A stretch of 64,000 nt of DNA from Xanthostigma xanthostigma (GCA_963575645.1 OY754464.1:49094192-49158191); one strand, 5' to 3'; shown: positions 1-11,703, numbered from the stretch's first letter. The notes: generated from the sequence alone by a model not told the origin. Numbers and translations are program-made.

Positions 1-600
1 CAACAAGTCAGATGGTAAACTGTTGACAACTCTAATTGGGCTTTTGAATGAAATTTTTTTTGTCATAAATGGAAAGATCGTATATAAGTTTTATAACAAA
101 ACTATTTTTCTTTTTTTTATTTTCGTTATAATTCAAAAGTTATATCAAATTAAAAATAAATTTTTGTACCCAGTTCCGAGAACGCGCCGACATTTCCCGA
201 ACATAATGTGACGTCATAATGTTTTAGTCAATACACATGTAGAAGCCATTGATAGTATACTGCGTATATACATTTTACCATTATGACGTCACAACTGTCA
301 AAAACAATTTTAGTGCGTTTGCAGTCACGTGATTTTTTTAAATATTTTATCAATTTTAAATTGCTTATAATTAATTTAAAAAAAGTTTTTTGAAAGTTTT
401 TCGCATCGATTATCAATATTATTTATAATAAAGTTTTAAAATACAATAAAAAAATCGATAATTATTTTTTTTTCAAAAGCCTAATTGTTGATTGTTTGCA
501 TTATAGAGTAATCAATGGACAAATTTTGCTGTTCATGTTATTGAATAGTTCATATTTGCGAGCGTTCACACTAACGCTGCTGTACTTTGTGTATTTTCAG
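1..600 (+). other. Intron upstream of the PKA-RII last exon
   Basis: AT-rich sequence that ends in a good splice acceptor (pyrimidine-rich tract then AG at 599-600) directly before the PKA regulatory-subunit exon. Short ORFs here have no recognisable content. No earlier exon of the gene is visible, so the rest lies left of the window. Confidence 0.6.
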
Positions 601-731
601 TTTTGGATGTAGAAGCATTTGAACGGCTGTTAGGTCCATGCATGCAGTTAATGAAACGTAACATTAACGACTACGAAGACCAGCTCGTGAAGATATTTGG
701 TTCCAAATCGAACATCAGTGATATTCGATGA
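601..731 (+). CDS. Pka-R2: cAMP-dependent protein kinase type II regulatory subunit, C-terminal exon (partial)
   Basis: The exon opens with two bases that complete a split codon and reads 43 residues to TGA at 729-731. Visible peptide pieces are [18 protein letters not shown] and [11 protein letters not shown]. The FERLLGPCM and MKRNI pieces match the end of the second cyclic-nucleotide-binding domain of RII subunits; RI subunits instead finish with a short SFVSLSV-like tail after FERVLGPC, so type II is favoured. RII subunits bind the PKA catalytic subunit, hold it inactive until cAMP binds, and dock on AKAPs through their N-terminus, which is not in this window. Only the end of the gene is present. 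Codon use is normal and there is no frame break, so it looks functional. The exon is preceded by a clear acceptor at 599-600 and followed by a polyadenylation hexamer at 868. Confidence 0.93.
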
Positions 732-867
732 AACATCTCCCGTATGATCCAGTACAAGTTTCATCTCATATTATTAACTTTATCACTTTAATCCCTCTTT
801 TTCCAACTTATCATTGTTTTTATTTGAGATACGTAAACCAAAAAAAATTATTACATGTGATGTAGCA

Positions 868-873
868 AATAAA
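868..873 (+). promoter_or_regulatory. Polyadenylation signal of the PKA-RII gene
   Basis: AATAAA 137 bases after the stop codon and the first canonical hexamer downstream, so it probably ends the PKA-RII transcript. Confidence 0.6.
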
Positions 874-1302
874 AAGCATATTGCCACAATATAATTGCCC
901 TCTTAGTTGTAATGAGATTCTATATTATAAATCGCTATTGAGTAATTAATATTGTAGTGTAAAAGCAACTTTTTTTGTTTTCACATTAAGATGGCACTGC
1001 AGTCAACTGTTCCACAAAAAAAACATGTCTTATTTTCGTTCTTCTTTGAGTATCTGTTGAATGAATTTGACTTTCGTTTGCTGTACGACATAGGCTGAGG
1101 TATGAAGAAAAGTGGAAGTAATTTAAAATCAATAACGTTTATTTATGTTGAGGTTAAAAGCCGCAAAGTTAGGTGTTTCTAAAGTCATCCAACTTCACGG
1201 CGTTTTTACTTATATTAATCCTGAATTACTTTCCGTTATCCTTCAAACATTAGCCTGTATTCTACAGCATTAGGATATTTGCATAAAAATAATTTGTAAG
1301 AT

Positions 1303-1570
1303 AGAACGAAAATTTACGTCAATTTGAACAAAACTTTGAAATCTGAGAAATATTGAAAATTTTTGAAGCGCAACAATTTATTAAAGTCTTGTGCTATTTT
1401 GTAATGATATGTAAGGTCTGTCTACAGTATTAACAAAGCCAGTAAAGCACTTTTGACATAATATATCATTTCAATAGCAGAGCAACTTTAATAAATTTTT
1501 GCATTCAACTCGTTTAGTATTTCTCAGATCTTAGAGTTTTGTTCAAATCGACGTCGTTTTCATTCTGTGT
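1303..1570. mobile_element. Degenerate foldback / MITE-like inverted repeat
   Basis: Two arms of about 85 bases (roughly 1303-1387 and 1484-1570) are imperfect reverse complements. Both contain TTTGAACAAAACT and ATCTGAGAAATA in the same order, and both have TTTATTAAAG at the inner end. The spacer is about 95 bases with no ORF. Arm identity of roughly three quarters suggests an old insertion; no target duplication is clear. Confidence 0.5.
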
Positions 1571-1742
1571 AGTAAAAATGATACTCTAAATTCCATACAG
1601 GTACTCTATATAGGTTTTGAATAAAAACGAAAATCAAGCAGGGTTTTTTGGTCTAAACTCTGAGCGTACAAAAATTTGTTATTGAATTAAAGAGATAAAT
1701 GATGAAAAACATCAAATCGGTCGCAGGATAATTAAATTTTTT

Positions 1743-1813
1743 ATCATTTTTTGTTACCAGTATCTTGAATGCAAGTCAACACTACTTGATGAAATTTATA
1801 CAAGTTACTTATA
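1743..1813 (+). pseudogene. Coding-exon fragment, copy 1 of an inverted pair
   Basis: Reads FCYQYLEC, then STLLDE, to a TAG at 1811-1813. It matches the minus-strand fragment at 1805-2062 over about 55 bases. Several differences fall at third codon positions without changing the residue (tac/tat, cag/caa, ctt/ctc), as expected of two copies that diverged as protein-coding sequence. No splice sites or longer frame are secure. The protein family is not recognised. Confidence 0.35.
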
Positions 1814-2062
1814 GAGCAGTTTCAATTTTTCTGCTTTGCAAATTTCTTTTGCATACCTGGCAGACCTCATATTGACAATTTGCAAGGCAGGCGAATTTAA
1901 ACTTTTCAATAAATAATCTGTATCATCAACTAGTGTTGAATCGCATTCGAGATATTGATAACAAAAATGATTAAAAAAATGTAATTGGCCTCTCACCAAT
2001 TTGGATGTTTTCATAAATAAATTTTTTGTAGTGTTGTCAGAGCTTGAACTGTTTGGACACAT
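1805..2062 (-). pseudogene. Coding-like exon fragment of unknown family, copy 2 of an inverted pair
   Basis: An 85-codon open frame on the minus strand with a protein-like composition: NHFCYQYLEC, then STLVDDTDYLLKSL, then a charged tail, stopping at 1805. It pairs with the plus-strand fragment at 1743-1813, and the two run tail to tail with a few bases of overlap. Conservation of residues over bases between the copies is the main reason to think it descends from real coding DNA. No start context, promoter or flanking exon is visible. It could be a duplicated exon of a gene elsewhere or part of a minus-strand gene. Confidence 0.35.
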
Positions 2063-3299
2063 TTGACCACGGTTCCCAACTTAAAACAATTTTGTTCACT
2101 TTTTAATTGAAACTGTATAATGCAACACTGTGTAGGCTATGACTCAAAAGATTTATCTACATGTAATATATTATTGATCATCGTTGTACTCTTTTTTAGC
2201 TGGATAACTTTTCGCAATTGCCTGTCTTTTTAATGAATGAAATTTGCTATTATTATAGTCGTTTCAAAATTTATCAATTATTCAGCGAAAAGAGATGCAT
2301 CATCACAACATATCAACCATTTTTTCTGTAGTAGGTAAATGAACAACAGTGAACGAATCAAGTTTGTTTTTTTAGTGGGTATCGATGAGTCGGGAAATAA
2401 TTAGATCAATATTTATTTTTGGAATAATGTTTTTTCAAAATTTTATAGGGTTTGAAACAATGATGGGAGTGTCATATGCGTGTATTTTTCATTTATATGT
2501 TTTATAAATTTCGATGCGCATACTTCGCCAAGTATGTTTATATGTATGTGAGCTTAGATTAATCTATTTATTTAAATTACAGTTTTGTTTTTAAAAATTT
2601 TAAAAATTAAAAAGATCTTTAAATGTCATATAATTGTTATTAATATATTTTAGTTTAAATCATATGGACATATGTGATTGTTGTTGTGAGTGGAGTTGTT
2701 TAGATAATATATTATATATATAAATATATAAGTATTTTAATGTACATATTTAAATGTGATTACAGGTAAATTTATCGAAAATCAGTTGATCGAAAATAAA
2801 TTTATTTAGTACCTAGTCCTCGAACCAAGTACTTTGTTATTATTTAATCCAAATCAAACAATTTTTAAGTTGAAACGAGTTTTGTCAAGAGACATTTATT
2901 TTTTGAGAAATATCTGAACAAAGTGTCCAAGGAGGTCCGCAACTTACAGAAATATCATCTAAATCACTTGACACGCCGAATGTAATTCGCGCATGTGTAC
3001 TGCGCAAACGATCGCCATACTCTTAACAAACAGAGAACTATAGGTAAATTATTTTAAGAAGACAGTACCGGTACAAACCATTTTCGGTTCGGGCAAGTCT
3101 ATGTTTTCTAATAAGGGGTGGTTCTATATAGTTATTCCTTTGACTGTTGTGTCGCCAGTCCGAGACGCATTAAAAGCAGTGTCATGTCAGTGTATCAGTC
3201 TTCCCACTACTGTTTCTGCACATATCTCCCACCTTGCCACTCTCTTCTTAAAGTAATTTACCTCTACTACTTTTGGCACAAACTGTCATATCAGTTGTG
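2063..3299. other. AT-rich intergenic DNA
   Basis: No gene, clear terminal repeat or RNA gene seen. Long A/T runs and short TATA-rich stretches only. Confidence 0.5.
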
Positions 3300-3301
3300 T
3301 A

Positions 3302-3744
3302 CACCCATCCCCCGATTTACACGGTACTTGTTTTACACGTTTTCGCTTTCACACGGTTTTCCAAATAAGTTTTTTTTTGTTTTTATCGCACTCTACTAAA
3401 TGCTACTGTGATTGAACACGTGCGCTGTGTACACATCTCACGGGGAATCCCGAGCTTATGTGCTGACTTGCTGCACACGCACACTGTGTCTGTATTTCTT
3501 CGCATAAAATTAAAGTTTTATTTACGGAAAATTGTATTTGAGTGAAAGTTTCACAGTTTCAGAAAGATTTAATTTTCCATATTCGTAAATTACAAGTGAG
3601 TGCATAATCACAACTGTTAAATAGCAAAATTATGCATTTTCTGCAAGCTTTTCGATTTACACCGTTTTGACTTGAAAATTTTTAATTTTCGATTTACATG
3701 TTTTTCTCAGGAACGTATCTACCGTGTAAATCGGGGGATAGGTG
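3302..3744. mobile_element. TA-flanked MITE (Tc1/mariner-pogo type)
   Basis: Terminal inverted repeats of about 24 bases: the left starts CACCCATCCCCCGATTTACA and the right ends with its complement, one base changed. TA flanks both ends (3300-3301 and 3745-3746), the usual Tc1/mariner target duplication. The 443-bp body has no transposase frame, so the element is non-autonomous. The open frame that starts before it at 3118 is chance. Confidence 0.8.
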
Positions 3745-4600
3745 TATTTGGTGATTAACTATTGAAAATATGATAGTTGATTTTCATTGTTTAAATCCGC
3801 CTCCAAAATTGTTTCTCTGGGTAGAAACTTTGTGCAGTTGATACAGCTTAAAGAAATATCAATTGAAAGCTGGAAGTGTAAACATGTTGCACATTCGGTC
3901 GCCATGTTCTTAGTAGACACAGCTGCCAACTCTCATTCAAACTGTCCTATCAGTCGCAGTGAAATTGAGAGCAAGCGCTTAACAGTCATGTTCCAGGTCT
4001 TAGAAATTCACTAACGTCCAAATATCAACAATCGAAAAAATCTGCTGTCTCTACTCTCTATGCTGTGGGCAGCGCCAAAAATCCAGTCTCAGATAAATTG
4101 TTTTTACTGACACCGCAAATTCAATATTAGAGGAATTTGGATGTGATACCATGTGTCGTAATATGTTTATATTACGACGAGAAGAGTCATGTTTGAAGCA
4201 AACACCAGCGAGTTTTAATAGTCACACGAGGCGTAATAGCATTTTGCACGAAGTACATATACTTTTTGCAAGTACCTTCTATAAAATAGCTGGTTTTCAC
4301 TTCCTTTTTTGAAAGTTTACTTTTGAACAAACGTCACTTCTACGAGTAGGTTATAAAAAAACAACTGACAATCAGACACAGATTTGCGATGGAACTGGTA
4401 TAGCGCGAGCAGTTTTGTTTTACTTTACTGCACTAGTGCGTAGTGGATCACTTCACATGCCCGTATACATGTATGTAAAAGTAGCTATTTTCTTGAGGCA
4501 ATGCAAAAAAGCATAATTAATTCATTGTCATAGATAAAAGAAAGGTAAGTACCTACCAATAAATATTTGTTTTAATAAAAAAATCAAAGAATACTTAATG

Positions 4601-5590
4601 AAAAAAAAAATTGGTTGTCTGTAAAGTCGGTTTACGGACGATAGTTTTACGTGATAACGTATTCCGTAATACATAACCTAAATTTATATAATAATTATAA
4701 TAATTCGAATCTATGATATTGCATCTTTCGCTTCAATATAGGTAAATTTTATTAAGTAGAATAATAAAACACTATAAAAAGTACACTATTATTATATAAA
4801 AAACAACTATGGCATGTATCTCTTTTGCGCATGCGCCGATTTTCCCCAAAAAATTTACAAAAATTTCTAGTAAAAATAGATAGAGTAAAAACCGTTTTAA
4901 AAACTATATTATTATTATATAAAACATCATTATAAGAGATATATTCTTTTACGCATGCGCCGATGTTCCCCAAAAACAATAGGCCACTTCATATTTGCAT
5001 ATCAAACATCCTCCCAAAATTTGGTTTCAATCCGCTTATCCTTGGTGTCGGAATGATAAGAAATGTCAAAAGTGACGTTTGCAACTGTCAAAGTATTATG
5101 TTCTAATAATAATTAGTTATTCCAATACTTAACTTAGAAGGCGTTGCATTTCACAAAATACTAATGTCAAAAAATTGAATTAAACATTAGAAATGCAGCT
5201 GTTTTCATGTTAAGACAAGACACGTTATTTTCTAATTTCCATGTACGGCAAATAAAGACGACCGACCGCGTCGCGCCATGCATTAGACAACATTGCATTT
5301 ATACAACTATTTTTCTATATAAATTTGTGTAAAAAAACTGTTTAGGCAAATTCTGTTATACGAAATCTATGTAAAATGTTCTCCTCTTTCGTTTAAGACT
5401 GGTTTCAAACCGATCTGATTTAAATTGAGCGAGAAATTAGCAAAAAGCACGCACAGGGTCAGGCGGAACGTTACGCGTTAGGAACGTTACGACCGTTAGG
5501 AACGTTACACTTTTTCGTGCATGCAGCCGGTGTTTTATCAATTTATAAGATTGGTGATTCATCAATTTATAAGACGTTATCACGTCAAAA
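4601..5590. mobile_element. Repeat family A, copy 1 (full-length form)
   Basis: Starts at the A-run before TTGGTTGTCTGTAAAGTCGG and ends at ACGTTATCACGTCAAAAA. The subterminal ACGTGATAACGT on the left is inverted as ACGTTATCACGT on the right. The same ends recur at 7506, 13262, 34711 and 43044 with bodies from about 240 to 990 bp, the pattern of a non-autonomous DNA transposon with internal deletions. This copy also contains two inverted satellite units (4755-4985). There is no credible coding frame and the superfamily is not assigned. Confidence 0.75.
4755..4985 (-). repeat. Two inverted units of the GCGCATGCGC satellite inside family A copy 1
   Basis: Each unit has GCGCATGCGCCGAT followed by a TTCCCCAAAAA-type stretch and an ATTATTATATAA segment. 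They are the reverse complement of the five-unit array at 39770-40345 and of the single unit at 54605-54740. Confidence 0.65.
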
Positions 5591-5912
5591 ATGCATTTTT
5601 ACATTTTTTATGGTATATGAAAATGACTTCTGACGGTGTTAATAAAACAAATATAGTTGGCAAAACCAAAAGTGCACATCCCGCAAGTTTTCCACTGTAT
5701 GATAAAAAAATAACAATTAAAAAATATTTTTAATAAATTTAAAAAGATTTAAAAATTTAAAGAAATAAATAATTAAAAATTGAAAAAATATTTTTTTTTA
5801 AGTTTGCAAAAATAAAAAAAATTAAGAACTATACATAATATAATATATAATTAATATCAAGTGGAATAAAATAAAACAAAATAAAAAGAAAAAAAAAAGA
5901 AAAAAGTCAATG

Positions 5913-5984
5913 ATACCGTAAGGAATCGAACCCAGCACCTTGCCCTTGGGAATCCAACGGCATAACCATTACGCCACGGCTGCC
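5913..5984 (-). pseudogene. tRNA-derived pseudogene, CCC in the anticodon position
   Basis: On the minus strand the 72 bases have the tRNA layout: GGCAGCC acceptor start, a paired D arm with AATGGTTA, a loop TTCCCAA giving CCC, and a GGTTCGATTCC T loop. The anticodon stem barely pairs and several acceptor-stem pairs mismatch, so it should not work as tRNA-Gly. A T-run follows on the minus strand and could act as a Pol III terminator. Confidence 0.6.
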
Positions 5985-6240
5985 TAATACGTCTAGTGGT
6001 GTTATCACGGTATACAAGTGTAGCACTTGTTTTATGGATTACACTATATTTTCACAGCGATTATTATATTGTTTTTAAACTATATTAGCTGTCAAAAATA
6101 ATAAAAAATAAAACTGTTTATAAAAATTAAACTACTGAACACATTTTAGTGAATTTAAATAGGGTTCTGGTCTGATAGTAAACAAAGTGAATAAAATATA
6201 ACCCAAGGCAATCCGACCAAAATTGCGATCTGTAGAGTCG

Positions 6241-6281
6241 TGACGTACGTACGTACATACGTACGTACGTACATACGTACA
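6241..6281. repeat. Tetranucleotide microsatellite (TACG/TACA)
   Basis: About ten tandem TACG units with occasional TACA. It produces a chance ORF on the minus strand. Confidence 0.9.
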
Positions 6282-6489
6282 GACCAACCGACAACTGCTG
6301 TTTGTGATTTTCAATTACAATTTTAATAGTATTTATGAACTCAAATTGATTTAAAAATGGTTCTATTTTATAGATTAGAATCTCCTCTTTTCAAAAAGCT
6401 TCAATTTGAATGGATTTCGTGTGAAATTAACTTAAATATAACTTCTTATATGAACGAAAGTCAGCTCTGACGCACAAAGCGATAATAAA

Positions 6490-6518
6490 GCACATACCGC
6501 TAGTTTAGCGGTATGTGC
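6490..6518. repeat. Perfect 13-bp stem with 3-base loop
   Basis: GCACATACCGCTA, loop GTT, then the exact complement. It may be the relic of a palindromic element or a small RNA hairpin; flanking T-runs that would suggest a transcription terminator are absent. Confidence 0.6.
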
Positions 6519-7505
6519 AATATTGAGATTTTGTTTTAGCTATTTTGCCAATAAATGCAACAGTATTTATATCCAGAGCCAGATCTAGTCAGTGAGTGAT
6601 CCGATTTTTAATCATTTTAGTGAAACACCCTGTTTTTATTTGTAATCATTTTTTATATAAATCGGTTCTCGTGAGATTTGCATAAATAGTTAATTGATCT
6701 CGAAATTTTAACGTAAACACACAAAACTATTTTCTAAACAATTGCCAAAAAAACTGTAACATTTTTTTAACCCAATTTGACGGGAAAAATTTCTACTTTT
6801 AGCCCGTAACATTCAATTACACTGATGACGTTTCTGTGCGTCGATCGCTGCTTTACTTTCAAGCAAACCGGGAAAAAATTGTAAAAAATTCCTCGTCACA
6901 TCGTGAGGCATTGAAGTTATAACTTAGCTACTGCTACGATTTTTTTTAACTCGAATTATCGAATTATCTGGACCGCAACACGCTTTAAAAACATTGATTT
7001 TTTGGCGAAAGCTCAGAGTAGTTTCCTATTAGCAAGCATTACGCGAAATTGTTACTTTTCTCCACTTGTACTAACGAGGTATTTTCATAATGTATATCGT
7101 GTATGCAAAACATATCGTATTTTTCCAAATTTGAAAATGCTTGAGCCATTTTAGAGTGTAAATTAAATAAAACTAACTAGTAAAACCGCAGCGATCGCTT
7201 GATAGATCGTTAAACGCGTCCATAAGAAAAACCAAAGTTCATATCAAAATCTCATTATGTAGTGAATAAAAAAAAATTATACCCACGCCACTGAAAAGAC
7301 CTTAAAAAGTTATCAAGAAATGGTTAAGGAAATTTTCAGATATCTTCATAAATAAAAAAGTTATGGCCAGTTTTCAAAAACGGCAATTTTCACAGTTTTC
7401 TAAATAAATTCATGTGGTGTCAAAATTCAATTGTTTTTTCGACGGGACATTAATGAGTCCAGTTTTCTGCACTACTTTGCCCATTTAACCGACTTTCTAT
7501 CTCCA

Positions 7506-8185
7506 CTAAAAAAAATTGGTTGTCTGTAAAGTCGGTTTACGGACGATAGTTTTACGTGATAACGTATTCCGTAATACATAACCTAAACCTCCCAAAATTT
7601 GGTTTCAATCCGCTTATCCTTGGTGTCGGAATGATAAGAAATGTCAAAAGTGACGTTTGAAACTTACAAAGTATTATGTTCTAATAATAATTAGTTATTC
7701 CAATACTTAACTTAGAAGGCTTTGCATTTCACAATATACTAATGTCAAAAAATTGAATTAAACATTAGAAATGTAGCCGTTTTCATGTTAAGACAAGACA
7801 TACGTTTGCTTCTAATTTCCATGTACGGCAAACAAAGACAACCGACCGCGTCGCGCCATGCATTACACAACATTGCATTTATACAGCTATTTTTCTATAT
7901 AAATTTGTATAAAATATTTTTCTATATAAATTTTTATAAAAAAACTGTTTAGGCAAATTCTGTTATACGAAATGTATGTAAAATGTTCTCCTCTTTCGTT
8001 TAAGACTGGTTTCAAACCGATCTGATTTAAATTGAGCGAGAAATTAGCAAAAAGCACGCACAGGGTCAGGCGGAACGTTACGCGTTATGCGTTACGCGTT
8101 ACACTTTTTCGTACATGCAGCCGGTGTTTTATCAATTTATAATATTGGTGATTCATCAATTTATAAGACGTTATCACGTCAAAAA
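7506..8185. mobile_element. Repeat family A, copy 2
   Basis: Same ends as the copy at 4601, with nearly identical interior blocks (CAATCCGCTTATCCTTGG, ACCGACCGCGTCGCGCCATG, GCACGCACAGGGTCAGGCGG). It lacks the satellite insert, so it is about 310 bp shorter. Confidence 0.75.
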
Positions 8186-8218
8186 CAAAGGTACCCATGT
8201 TAGCCAATGTTCATTTGG

Positions 8219-8424
8219 ATACTGTTTATACATAAAGTGTTACAGAGCAATAGCACTCAAACTATTGATCATATTCAAAAATGTTTCAGACAAAAGTTTT
8301 AGTGTTCGAGAAGGCCATCATACTGGACCACCCTATTTTTTTATCGGTCTGAAACATTTTTGGATATGATCAATAGTTTGAGTGCTATTGCTTTGTAACA
8401 CTTTATGTGCCTCATTCTGTATAT
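8219..8424. mobile_element. Palindromic MITE
   Basis: Long imperfect palindrome. The left arm contains CATAAAGTGTTACAGAGCAA then CACTCAAACTATTGATCATA, and the right arm carries the complement in reverse order with one or two changes. The loop is about 50 bases. It lies 35 bp right of family A copy 2. Confidence 0.7.
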
Positions 8425-8977
8425 ACCTTAGCGCGTTTGCTACTGTACCCCCTTAAGAATGAAATGCGAAGAAATCGAACTATATTTGATCCAGGATCTA
8501 GGGGGGGCACTGTTTCGTACGAACAGATTTCGTACGAATTTACATCTAGTGTAATCGCCGCCTAAGTGCCTATCCCAGCCCAGCTCCTCCCTTTCGCCGT
8601 CAATGAGTTTCATGCAGTTAAAATATCCGCACGTTTAAAAATACTAATCACGTATAACCCTGGCACTAATTATTTGTTTATTCTATCAACATACAAATGA
8701 CATCAAATCACTGTAATAAATGTATGCATTGTAAATTGTAATTTGTAGGCACAAAATATGCATAGATACGAGTACCTACAACAAATTACAAAATACACTC
8801 TAAGTTTTCTCAAACGATTGGTTAAATTATATTAATTAATTATTATTCTGTTCAGGATCCGTCCTGCATATCCATCCCTGTACAAGTAGCTCTAAACTTT
8901 AAAGGAAACTTTACGAAATATTTCAAGGATTTCTTTAAACACAAAAGATTGAGACTTGAGAGTCGCTCTACATGTTA
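8425..8977. other. Intergenic DNA, nothing assignable
   Basis: Only a pair of TTCGTACGAA dyads near 8514-8540 stands out. No gene or complete element is recognised. Confidence 0.4.
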
Positions 8978-9815
8978 TCTATAAGTATATATAAAAATCT
9001 CGTGTCACAGTGTTTGTTATCGAACTCCTCCAAAACGGCTTGACCGATTTTTATGACATTTTTTTGTGTATCCTTGGTAGGTCTGAGAATAGGTCGTAGG
9101 ATATTTTATATACCCTTAAGTGATAAGGGTGGCCCTCTTCAGAATTTTTTCTTTTAATTTTTTGGACAATTTTTTTTAAAATTCTTTTATGATTTGCCAT
9201 TAAAAATACTTATAACCCTAAATTTTCACCGTTCTACCACTAACCCCTATTATTTATCTATATATATATATAAATCGCGTGTCACCAGTGTTTGTTATCG
9301 AACTCCTCCAAAACGGCTTGACCGATTTTTATGAATTTTTTTTGTGTATACTTGGTAGGCCTGAGAATAGGTCGTAGGCTATTTTATATACCCCTAATAT
9401 ATATAAGTGATAAGGGTGGCCCTTTTCAGAATTTTTTCTTTTAATTTTTTGGACAATTTTTTTTTTAAATTCTTTTATGATTTGCCATTAAAAATACTTA
9501 TAACCCTAAATTTTCACCGTTCTACCACCAACCCCTATTATTTATCTATATAATATATACAAATCGCGTGTCGCCAGTGTTTGTTATCGAACTCCTCCAA
9601 AACGGCTTGACCGATTTTTATGAAATTTTTTTGTGTATCCTTGGTAGGTCTAAGAATAGGTCGTAGGATATTTTTATACCCCTAGGTGACAAGTGTGGCC
9701 CTCTCCAGTTTTTTTTTAATTTTTTGGCCAAAATTTTTTTTTATTTTTTTATGATTTGTCACTAAAAATACTTATAACCCTAAATTTTCACCGTTCTACC
9801 ACCTACCCCTATTTT
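8978..9815 (+). mobile_element. Three tandem Helitron-like units
   Basis: Units at 8978-9256, 9257-9544 and 9545 to about 9815. Each starts TCTATA with an AT run, then TCGCGTGTCACCAGTGTTTG or a close match, CTCCTCCAAAACGGCTTGAC, and ends near CCGTTCTACCACCAACCCCT. A TC start followed by an 'AAACGGCTTGACCGATTTT' block is characteristic of insect Helitron 5' ends. None has its own CTAG 3' end before the next begins, so they are tandem 5' segments. No Rep/helicase frame is present. Confidence 0.65.
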
Positions 9816-10069
9816 TTAATAGCGATATTAGTATTTTTACTTTCGTCCACAGATGCGCAATAGGGTTGCAAGATGGCAATATAACGGTAAATTTTTATGT
9901 ACCTATTATACCCAGTAAAAACAGAAAGTGCAATATTGTTATAATGTGGTCGATAACTTATCAATTATCAATCGTTCAGTTATCCCCGCCAGGCGTCTAC
10001 ATGTGTCACCTCTCACCCAACAAACACCACGGAGTAGGAAGCTGATCTCCTGTCTCTCTCACACAATAA

Positions 10070-10219
10070 GTTCAGAAGCAAACGACCTAAAACTGTTTTA
10101 GTACCAAATAATCTGTTAGAACTTGCTCAAAGCTAATTAGTTTACACGCCGGGACGCAATCGAAATACATTTTGCAGAATTATATTTATCGGACCCAGGT
10201 GAAACCGGGACGGACCGCT
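10070..10219 (+). mobile_element. Helitron 3'-end fragment
   Basis: Plus-strand relative of the minus-strand elements at 16972-17793: it shares CAAAGCTAATTAG-like, AATACATTTTGCAGAATTAT and GGTGAAACCGGGACGG blocks and ends at CCGCTAT. Confidence 0.5.
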
Positions 10220-10220
10220 A

Positions 10221-10457
10221 TAATATTATATAGAGGTAAAGTTTGTAAGTTTGGATATAGGCGACAATCCCCAAAACTACTCATCCGATTTCAAAACTTT
10301 TTCACCAATATTTAGAATGGACCTTCAGAATTGATACCGGTTATATATTATCGCGTTTAAATAAAAGCGCTTTTCATGGAGACCAATTTTGCAACGCAAG
10401 TCGACGAAAAAACGGCGACAAGCTACAAATTCGGGCGAAGCCGAACCGGTCCGCTAG
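10221..10457 (+). mobile_element. Short non-autonomous Helitron
   Basis: Shares GAGGTAAAGTTTGTAAGTTT, ACTACTCATCCGATTTC, AAAAGCGCTTTTC and GACGAAAAAACGG with copies at 19673-19910 (minus) and 30063-30313 (plus). It ends CCGCTAG followed by T, the Helitron 3' signature. About 240 bp, no coding capacity. Confidence 0.7.
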
Positions 10458-10500
10458 TATTATTGTAGTATTATGGTACAATGGTACATAGTACTAATGA

Positions 10501-10922
10501 TGTAACGAACATTCGCATATTTTTTGACATTCGTGTTCGCATTCGAAAAATTCATGCGAATATTTTGAGAATATTAATATAAAAAAATTTAAAAGTGAAA
10601 ATAATACTAAAAAATAAGACAAAAAATATTAATTTCTTAGCATTTTTTTTAGAAAAGCTTTTTTCTTACTCCTAAAAATACTTGCTTATTTGATAATTCA
10701 ACCTTGTTATATATTTTATCAGCCTTTACTTTAACGTTAGGTGATAACTCTTTAAACTTAGTATGTATTAATAAACAACCTAGTACCCAGAGCTACAACA
10801 AATGTGTGAGTACGACTTGCGCAACCAATCAACTTCATAAATTTTAGCTTTGGAGAAATCGCGCTAGATTTGAAAACTGAATATTCGCATTCGTGAATGT
10901 CTAAAAATTGACATTCGTTACA
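10501..10922. mobile_element. TIR element with ATTCGCAT-rich ends
   Basis: Left end TGTAACGAACATTCGCAT and right end ACATTCGTTACA are inverted, and subterminal GCATTCG-type words are repeated on both sides. No coding frame. No convincing target duplication was found, so the superfamily (hAT-like by subterminal repeats) is a guess. Confidence 0.5.
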
Positions 10923-11675
10923 AGTACTTAAAAACGTATAGATTAGGTACTCGAAAATTCAGCAAGCTGCAAGAAAATTACACACAGAGAGTTTGTTATT
11001 ACTTCATGATAACAAAAAATAAAACCAAAAAATAAGTAAAGTTATATTTATTGTTTTGTTATTACTTAGAAAAATAACGATGACCCAAATATACGTAGAG
11101 GAAAAATTTAAATGTGGCTAATTTCGCAATCAGCGCAGAAGCCAATAATCGTGATGAATCACTTTTATTTCAAGATAAATAACGCAAATTACGTAACAAT
11201 AATTTTATTTCATACGATTCTTTGTATAAGCACTTGGTTTTCTTGTAGGCTGAGAGACTAAAGGGTGTAATTACCCTGAAAAAATATTATGAATACCTAA
11301 CAAACAAGACAAGATTGCAACAGCGTATTTTGTAACATAGGTATTTAGTTTGGGAATTCATATTTTACTTGACACCTTCCTTCGTGAGTATTCTTGTTTG
11401 ATATTAATAAAATTAAAAAAAAACTGTTTTTTTTTCTTTACTCCCCCCCAGAAAAAAATATTGTTGCGCATTTTTACCCCACAATGTTACGTCTATGGAA
11501 TTTCTAGAAAAGTCTACTAAACGGTCGAAGATCAACGGACAAACAATGAACGCAGGTAACGGACATCCGACCGTTAGAGGCGCTCACGCATGTAACGACA
11601 AGCAACAATGAATGCAGGTAGCCGGCACCAGGCCGTAGAGACCCGAACGAGTAGAGAGGACAGGAAATCGCAATT

Positions 11676-11690
11676 CGAACGTTCTGGAAC
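11676..11690 (+). promoter_or_regulatory. Heat-shock element (three alternating GAA/TTC units)
   Basis: GAA at 11677, TTC at 11682 and GAA at 11687 with exact two-base gaps, 14 bases before TATATAA. This is the HSF trimer site spacing. Confidence 0.65.
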
Positions 11691-11703
11691 ATAGACCAAA
11701 ATC

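Noticed and set aside
3118..3399. 93-codon plus-strand ORF
   Set aside because: Runs across the left boundary and terminal repeat of a TA-flanked MITE.
5913..5984. Functional tRNA-Gly(CCC)
   Set aside because: The anticodon stem does not pair and the acceptor stem is broken, despite a downstream T-run.
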